64,000 nucleotides of DNA from Prochlorococcus sp. AG-347-J19 (GTDB lineage Bacteria > Cyanobacteriota > Cyanobacteriia > PCC-6307 > Cyanobiaceae). Positions 59,998 to 64,000 of the stretch are shown piece by piece. The stretch lies in NCBI GenBank assembly GCA_003279015.1, contig QCBV01000007.1, forward strand, positions 48,580 through 112,579, in the 5' to 3' direction. Every line of letters begins with the position of its first letter. Positions within the stretch are counted from its first letter, which is position 1. A program made the position numbers and the translations under genes. The notes under the pieces were generated by a model. The model had not been told where the DNA came from. It saw only the letters and a program-made list of their open reading frames with translations, and did no database searches.

Positions 59998-60246
59998 ATA
60001 AATAAATACTAGATAGAGTTTCAAGATTTTAGAAACTATCTAAAAATATAGCATTAAAAAAAATTATTACCTTAATAAAATAAATGAAGATTATTTTAAG
60101 AATAAAAACCGGGTTTACGAAACAATCTTTCTTATCCAAATTTTTAAATTCTTTAGAAAAACGAAAAATTTCATATTTTTAACCTCAACAAAACAATTTA
60201 TTAGTTATATTTTTTAAAAATTATTACCTGAGGAGCACAAGGTTAA

Positions 60247-60351
60247 ATGACTCAAATAAATTTAATAGTTAACTCGCTGCCGAGAGATCTACTAGAATTT
60301 TCATTTTTTTTAGCTGTCGGATTTACTGCTGGATCTATGGGCCTAATTTAA
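60247..60351 (+). CDS. 34-residue single-helix membrane protein
   Basis: The frame begins MTQINLIVNSLPRDLLEF and ends FFLAVGFTAGSMGLI: a short polar N-terminus followed by one hydrophobic helix that runs to the end. A strong Shine-Dalgarno GAGGAG at 60230-60235, 11 nt before the ATG, makes translation likely in a genome where such sites are often weak. The size and layout resemble small subunits of photosynthetic or NDH complexes, but I cannot match a named one. It overlaps the convergent gene at 60348 by four bases. Confidence 0.55.
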   Translation: MTQINLIVNSLPRDLLEFSFFLAVGFTAGSMGLI

Positions 60352-61031
60352 ATTTTATTTTTAAACATCGTTTTATTGAAATTTTTTAAACAGTGTAAAA
60401 AAATTCCAGAGGACAAAAGAAATTCAAAAATTTCTTGGTCGTTTCTTATTTGCTCTGTAGTTGAAGCCCAAGAAATATCAAAATAAAAGTAAAATAAAGC
60501 CACGAAAAGAAAATAAAGAGAGAGTCTTTTATTAGGAAATGCATCAAAATTTTTAAATTTTCTCCATCCAAACCAACCAAGAAATAAACAACTTATTTCA
60601 AAAACTGGGTCTAATAAATAATTATGAAAAAAGGGTAAATTATGAAAATTAGTTTCTCCTTGGACATTCATATCAGAGATAGTAGTTATGCCAATTCCAG
60701 TTAACCTTTCTCCCCAGCTTATTTCCTCTCCAGCAATTACTAAGGATAAAAAGGCTATCAAAAGCCAGATAAAAGAATTGATCTCCTTCTTTTTCTTACA
60801 TCTTATATATATAAGAAATGCCAGTAGAGAAGACACCATATATTCAAGAAACTGAAGCCATTCAAGAGGTCCATCCTCACTCCTAAGCCAATCAAACCAA
60901 CTTACTCCAATTAAGTTTTTCCCATAAGGAAAAATATAAACAAAACCATAAATAAACAATAAATAATATATTGGGAATAAACTTACCTCCGGAGTAATTT
61001 TTCCAAAAGGGGTTTTAATATTTTTAGACAT
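60348..61031 (-). CDS. hypothetical integral membrane protein
   Basis: The 227-residue protein (start chosen at the ATG at 61031, not the TTG two codons upstream) has about six membrane helices, including YYLLFIYGFVYIFP near the N-terminus and LSLYFLFVALFYFYFDISWA near residue 185. Between them is a polar loop with GEEISWGERL near residue 103. The E-E-x-x-W-G-E pattern in a helix end is reminiscent of a small family of bacterial membrane proteins of unknown role. No function can be given. Confidence 0.65.
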   Translation of the reverse strand: MSKNIKTPFGKITPEVSLFPIYYLLFIYGFVYIFPYGKNLIGVSWFDWLRSEDGPLEWLQFLEYMVSSLLAFLIYIRCKKKKEINSFIWLLIAFLSLVIAGEEISWGERLTGIGITTISDMNVQGETNFHNLPFFHNYLLDPVFEISCLFLGWFGWRKFKNFDAFPNKRLSLYFLFVALFYFYFDISWASTTEQIRNDQEIFEFLLSSGIFLHCLKNFNKTMFKNKI

Positions 61032-61129
61032 ATGCAAATAAATTATGAGTCGATATTATTCGATTTTTAAATTTTAGATTAAGCCTATTAACTCAACAAG
61101 TCTATTTTAAAATTGAAATTTAAATATAA

Positions 61130-61642
61130 TCAAAATGATATAAATGATTCCACTGGGAAATTAAATTTACTTCTTGCTTTTAATCTAACTAGTTCTACAA
61201 CAGTTAATAATCCCGAGATTTTCTTCTCATTTTTCTCAAGTAAATTTACAACACAACCAACAGTCCCACCAGTAGCAAGTAAATCATCCACAATGACATA
61301 AGAATTATATTTTTTTAGGGATTTTTTTTGGATCGAGAGAGAATTTTCTCCGTATTCTAAATTGTATTTTTGTGTAACTACTTTACCAGGCAACTTTCCA
61401 GACTTTCTAGCAACAATCATTGGTTTTGAAGATTGTAGGGCAATTGCAGAGCCGAAGATAAAACCTCTTGCATCTATTGAAATTATTGCCTCAGAATTTT
61501 TTAAAATTTTACTAGAAGACATCTCAAGAATCAATTGACGAAATGATTCAGGCTCCTTAATTATTTCAAGTACATCTTTAAAATCAATACCTTTTTTAGG
61601 GAAATCTTTGTATGTCGTAATTAGTTCTTTTAAATTTTTCAT
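61130..61642 (-). CDS. apt: adenine phosphoribosyltransferase
   Basis: Apt salvages adenine to AMP using PRPP. The 170-residue protein has FPKKGIDFKDV near residue 15, the SIDARGFIFGSAIAL region near residue 50, and the PRPP-binding VIVDDLLATGGT near residue 118. I chose the ATG at 61642, giving MKNLKELITTYKDFPKKG, over the TTG two codons earlier. It is the last housekeeping gene before the tRNA-Pro insertion region. Confidence 0.95.
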   Translation of the reverse strand: MKNLKELITTYKDFPKKGIDFKDVLEIIKEPESFRQLILEMSSSKILKNSEAIISIDARGFIFGSAIALQSSKPMIVARKSGKLPGKVVTQKYNLEYGENSLSIQKKSLKKYNSYVIVDDLLATGGTVGCVVNLLEKNEKKISGLLTVVELVRLKARSKFNFPVESFISF

Positions 61643-61750
61643 AAACAAAGCATTATTTTTGAATAATTAACCTTTACAAATAAATGTATAGCAAAAACAG
61701 ACTAAATAAAATGAATCATAATATCCAAAAAATTTTCAAAAGTTTATTTA

Positions 61751-61768
61751 TCGTTTTTGTAAAAACGA
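61751..61768. repeat. 8-bp inverted repeat beside the left tRNA-Pro copy
   Basis: TCGTTTTTGTAAAAACGA is an almost perfect palindrome with a 2-nt centre. It touches the start of the 69-bp block shared with the right tRNA-Pro copy (61767). It is absent at the right copy. It could be a terminator of weak type or mark an old junction. Confidence 0.55.
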
Positions 61769-61793
61769 CTATTATGAACTAAGGTCTTATGAG
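61767..61793 (+). promoter_or_regulatory. duplicated tRNA-Pro promoter, left copy
   Basis: The 27 bp before the truncated tRNA match 63246-63272 before the intact tRNA at 25 of 27 positions. A -10-like TATTAT is at 61770-61775. The left copy should therefore still fire and produce a transcript that starts with half a tRNA. Confidence 0.6.
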
Positions 61794-61835
61794 CGGGGCG
61801 TGGCGCAGCTTGGTAGCGCGGGTGCTTTGGGAGCA
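61794..61835 (+). pseudogene. truncated tRNA-Pro(UGG), 5' 42 nt only
   Basis: This segment is identical to nucleotides 1-42 of the intact tRNA-Pro at 63273-63346: acceptor 5' strand, D arm, anticodon loop TTTGGGA and most of the 3' anticodon stem. At nucleotide 43 the match ends and unrelated sequence (TACCTTTTTAC) begins. No T arm or acceptor 3' strand follows, so it cannot be a working tRNA. Confidence 0.95.
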
Positions 61836-61925
61836 TACCTTTTTACTAACGAGACTGATTGCAATAACTGACTTTCTTAGTTTCATTACAAACTATATAG
61901 TGACGGAAAGTGACAACGCTTTACA
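61815..61925 (+). repeat. 111-bp tandem repeat with tRNA-Pro core, unit 1
   Basis: The unit begins with AGCGCGGGTGCTTTGGGAGC, i.e. tRNA-Pro nucleotides 22-42 (with a final A), followed by about 90 bp of foreign sequence ending in AGTGACGGAAAGTGACAACG and GCTTTACA. In unit 1 the tRNA part is continuous with the truncated tRNA. Confidence 0.95.
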
Positions 61926-62036
61926 AGCGCGGGTGCTTTGGGAGCATACCTTTTTACTAACGAGACTGATTGCAATAACTGACTTTCTTAGTTTTATAAC
62001 AAACTATATAGTGACGGAAAGTGACAACGCTTTACA
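61926..62036 (+). repeat. 111-bp tandem repeat with tRNA-Pro core, unit 2
   Basis: This is an exact-period second copy of unit 1, differing only in a short patch (TTTCATTA against TTTTATAA near 61999). A third copy begins at 62037 but continues only 12 nt (AGCGCGGGTGCT) before becoming a terminator. Confidence 0.95.
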
Positions 62037-62039
62037 AGC

Positions 62040-62067
62040 GCGGGTGCTCTCAAGACACCCGCTTTTT
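62040..62067 (+). terminator. rho-independent terminator partly built from tRNA sequence
   Basis: GCGGGTG (62040-62046) and CACCCGC (62056-62062) form a perfect 7-bp GC-rich stem with a 9-nt loop, followed by TTTTT. The left arm is the start of the third repeat copy, i.e. tRNA-Pro sequence. Confidence 0.9.
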
Positions 62068-62140
62068 ACTTTATTTCTAGATAACTAGTAGTTTTTTTCT
62101 AATGGATTATTAACCTCTAAATTAAAGTAATTATTTCTTC

Positions 62141-63133
62141 ATGAAAAACTTCTCGAAAGTATTATTAATGACTCTATTTGGTTCCTTGATTTATAGCTCT
62201 TCTGCAAAGGCTGATTGGGATTATTATGCTATTGAAAATATTGAGGGTTCTGCAGGATTTAAAGTTTATACATGTGAAGCTGGTAATTGCACTTTAAAAG
62301 GAACTCAAAGTATCAATGGACAAGGATGGAAGGCCGCGGGAAGTTATGTCAATGATAAAAATGAATTAATTATTCAAGGCGAGCCGCAAAATTATGTTGG
62401 TTCTATATATTACAAATATGATCCTAAGACTAATACCATTTCAGCCATTGATGATTGGAGAGATAATTACACACACAGTATTCCAACGAATCTTGTAACA
62501 CAAGAATCTAATGGAACAATAAGTATTGGAGAAAATTCTTTAAAATTAAAAGAGACCTCAACTACCCAGCAATTATGGGGAACAAATGCAGAGGGCAAGA
62601 TAGTCCCAATCGATATAACAAATGGCAGTAAGCTATTAATTAATGGTAGAGATGTTGAGCAGTCAATAAATAATGTTGGAGCATTGAGTGCTGCCTTAAC
62701 AGGTTTACCAACCGTTCCTTCTGATACAACTCTCAATTGTGGTTTAGGGACTGGAACTCATGGAGGTGATTTTGCTTTTTCTGGAGGTTGCGCTTCTAAA
62801 GTTAATGACAAATTATCAATTAACTATGCAGCATCAATGACTATGCCAGGTCAAGACTACGCCGGTGATTTTGAAGATAAATTTTCAGCAAGAGCTGGTT
62901 TTGTTTGGAAGTTAGGTAAATCATTAAAACCCACTCAAATTAGTTTCAAAGATAAAAAAATAATTGATCAAAAAATATCTGACCTCGAAAAAAATAATAA
63001 AAACTTAAAGGCTAAAAATGATGCAATAATTTCTCAAAATCAAAAACTTTTAGCAAGATTAGAGAAATTAGAAAATATCGCTTTAAAGATTCAAACAAGC
63101 TCAGAGATTATTTCTATCGCTACAAAAGACTAA
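62141..63133 (+). CDS. secreted protein with YadA-like anchor region and coiled coil
   Basis: The 330-residue protein has a signal peptide ending SSAKA|DWDY (about residue 24) and a beta-rich passenger up to residue 170. A segment SINNVGALSAALTGLPTVP, then GLGTGTHGGDFAFSGGCAS and FSARAGFVWKLG (about residues 178-262), follows the glycine/aromatic pattern of the YadA C-terminal membrane anchor. Unlike true trimeric autotransporters it does not end there but continues with a Lys/Asn coiled coil (about residues 280-320). It is the only gene between the two tRNA-Pro copies. Anchor homology is by pattern and needs a profile search. Confidence 0.65.
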   Translation: MKNFSKVLLMTLFGSLIYSSSAKADWDYYAIENIEGSAGFKVYTCEAGNCTLKGTQSINGQGWKAAGSYVNDKNELIIQGEPQNYVGSIYYKYDPKTNTISAIDDWRDNYTHSIPTNLVTQESNGTISIGENSLKLKETSTTQQLWGTNAEGKIVPIDITNGSKLLINGRDVEQSINNVGALSAALTGLPTVPSDTTLNCGLGTGTHGGDFAFSGGCASKVNDKLSINYAASMTMPGQDYAGDFEDKFSARAGFVWKLGKSLKPTQISFKDKKIIDQKISDLEKNNKNLKAKNDAIISQNQKLLARLEKLENIALKIQTSSEIISIATKD

Positions 63134-63138
63134 TTTCT

Positions 63139-63178
63139 AGTGACAAAACATCTATTTTTCTAGTGACAAAATAGTGAC
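63139..63178 (+). repeat. three AGTGACAAA direct repeats
   Basis: AGTGACAAAA or AGTGACAAA occurs at 63139, 63162 and 63173, between the YadA-like gene and the intact tRNA-Pro. The hexamer AGTGAC also occurs twice in each 111-bp unit left of the gene (for example 61899 and 61909). Iterated short sites at both ends of a tRNA-bounded segment recall arm-type binding sites of tyrosine recombinases. Confidence 0.6.
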
Positions 63179-63245
63179 AAAATTCATTTTCTAGCTTCAA
63201 AAGTGATTTTTTATAAAAAATTTAGGAATTTGGTCTTTTATAGAT

Positions 63246-63272
63246 GACTGTTATGAACTAAGATCTTATGAG
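63246..63272 (+). promoter_or_regulatory. tRNA-Pro promoter, right copy
   Basis: This 27-bp segment matches the left copy (61767-61793) except at two positions. The -10-like element reads TGTTAT here. If the element carried this segment in, the working tRNA now uses a promoter supplied by the element. Confidence 0.55.
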
Positions 63273-63346
63273 CGGGGCGTGGCGCAGCTTGGTAGCGCGG
63301 GTGCTTTGGGAGCACTAGGTCGCAGGTTCGAATCCTGTCGCCCCGA
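63273..63346 (+). tRNA. tRNA-Pro (anticodon UGG), intact copy
   Basis: The 74-nt sequence folds completely: acceptor CGGGGCG/CGCCCCG, D arm GCGC..GCGC, anticodon arm GGTGC-TTTGGGA-GCACT with anticodon TGG, variable loop AGGTC, T arm GCAGG-TTCGAAT-CCTGT and discriminator A. CCA is not encoded. Its first 42 nt and 27 bp of upstream sequence are duplicated at 61767-61835. Confidence 0.97.
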
Positions 63347-63382
63347 TCAGTTATAGCAGTAAGTCTCAGCTAATACCTAATT

Positions 63383-63416
63383 CACGCAAATAATTGCTTC
63401 ACGCATAACTCACGCA
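63383..63416 (+). repeat. CACGCA iterons downstream of tRNA-Pro
   Basis: CACGCA occurs at 63383, 63400 and 63411, in TTCACGCAAAT, TTCACGCATAA and CTCACGCAAAT contexts, within 70 bp of the tRNA 3' end. This differs from the AGTGAC set on the other side of the tRNA. It may be recombinase or replication-protein sites of another element that used the tRNA 3' end. Confidence 0.45.
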
Positions 63417-63447
63417 AATTCAAGTTAAAACTATCAATTAAACCATT

Positions 63448-64000
63448 TTATGGATGAACCCAATCATCATTATTTTCTCCACAACCTGGTGGATGAGTAA
63501 TTTTTTCTTTATTGTTATTATTTTCTCTAATCTTAGTAATTCCATATTTTCCACTAAAACAAGCAGCCACTCCATATCCCTGAAATCCCATTTCATGTTC
63601 TGGATATGCTATGAAATAAATTAAATCATCAGATTGTGGATGCATTGCCATAGTATATAAACCGTTATCAATTCTCCAACTAACGAGTTCTCTATTATCA
63701 AAATTCATAGGGGAATTTGATTGGCAATACTTAGGGTTATGTTCCCAACCGCAAACCGAACAACATCCAGTTATTTTCATAAAATGACCTAATTCTGATG
63801 TGTTTTGAGTTATAGAACCAAATTCAACATAATATGCCTGAGCTGATCTTAAATAAGAAGATAATAATAAAGTTGCTTCTTTCTGCCTTGTTTTATAAGT
63901 AGCATTTCTAAAACTAGGAACTGCTATCGCTGACAATATGCCAATAACCATAACTACGACGACTAATTCGACAAGTGTAAAAGCATTAGATATTAATTTC
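63448..64000 (-). CDS. type IV pilin-like protein, 5' end outside the window
   Basis: The frame ends at 63448 and is open to the window edge, so the start is missing. The visible N-terminus reads KLISNAFTLVELVVVVMVIG, followed by ILSAIAVPSF: a prepilin peptidase site A|FTLVE with Glu at +5 and the N-methylated hydrophobic helix of type IV pilins/pseudopilins. The globular part has four cysteines (TGCCSVCG and KYCQS) and a late GVAACFSGKYG. Pilins of this kind form surface fibres or minor pseudopilins. The Met at 63951 lies inside the helix and is not the true start. Confidence 0.88.
   Translation of the reverse strand, partial: KLISNAFTLVELVVVVMVIGILSAIAVPSFRNATYKTRQKEATLLLSSYLRSAQAYYVEFGSITQNTSELGHFMKITGCCSVCGWEHNPKYCQSNSPMNFDNRELVSWRIDNGLYTMAMHPQSDDLIYFIAYPEHEMGFQGYGVAACFSGKYGITKIRENNNNKEKITHPPGCGENNDDWVHP

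Larger units (their letters stand above)
61794..62067 (+). ncRNA. candidate tRNA-derived repeat RNA
   Basis: A conserved tRNA promoter, a half tRNA-Pro, two 111-nt repeats each carrying the anticodon arm, and a perfect terminator follow one another without interruption, defining a possible transcript of about 274 nt. An ORF of 99 codons spans the region, but it includes the tRNA sequence and is periodic like the DNA, so it is not a gene. Expression is inferred only. Confidence 0.35.

Noticed and set aside
61815..62048. CRISPR array
   Set aside because: The units are directly joined 111-bp tandem repeats without unique spacers, there are only two and a fraction, and no cas genes are near.
61789..62088. 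A 99-codon ORF covering the truncated tRNA-Pro and the 111-bp repeats
   Set aside because: It starts inside tRNA promoter sequence, reads through a tRNA fragment and terminator, and is repetitive only because 111 is divisible by three. No coding signature is left once the repeats are recognised.

Overview
The window is chromosomal DNA from a marine picocyanobacterium, almost certainly a high-light-adapted Prochlorococcus. The DNA is strongly AT-rich, intergenic gaps are short, and the genes are typical cyanobacterial ones: petH, zwf-opcA, sasA, crtH, psbP, psbY, ycf54, hli and Som-type porins. The ferredoxin-NADP reductase lacks the phycobilisome-linker domain, which fits an organism without phycobilisomes. 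Strain identity cannot be fixed from the sequence alone.

From 1 to about 55.7 kb the window is dense core genome. It runs as follows: leuA; a PgpH-like HD phosphodiesterase; folD, crtE and a DUF212 phosphatase-like gene; a leftward block of petH, zwf, opcA and cobB; tRNA-Glu and sasA; prs and malQ; a UbiB-family kinase; a PLP decarboxylase with cdsA; clpC; and a rightward operon lysA - cdaA (c-di-AMP synthase) - uppS - bioB - trhO. Then come lipA, recR, psbP, an ABC exporter and a DEAD-box helicase. A long leftward operon pdxJ - ycf54 - recC - methyltransferase-like - recB - recD supplies a complete RecBCD enzyme. After it come plsC, the BolA/glutaredoxin pair, a receiver-defective response regulator, and psbY - trmFO - crtH.

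From about 55.7 to 61.7 kb the density drops. This stretch holds tRNA-Lys, a 35-residue Hli protein, a small Cys-pair protein, and two tandem porin genes. The porins share a nearly perfect 1,046-bp repeat that includes their terminators but have different N-termini. Each porin start codon is preceded by a motif complementary to the cyanobacterial sRNA Yfr1. Two small or unknown membrane proteins and apt follow.

The last 2.3 kb is an accessory insertion at tRNA-Pro(UGG). The promoter and the first 42 nt of the tRNA are duplicated. The left copy is truncated and runs into two 111-bp tandem repeats, each beginning with the tRNA D-stem/anticodon arm, and ends in a terminator partly built from tRNA sequence. 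Next comes a secreted protein with a YadA-like anchor, then iterated AGTGAC motifs, and finally the intact tRNA-Pro. This looks like a small tRNA-associated integrated element or its remnant, without its own recombinase. A type IV pilin gene cut by the window edge follows. This tRNA-Pro module and the converted porin pair are the most interesting parts of the window.
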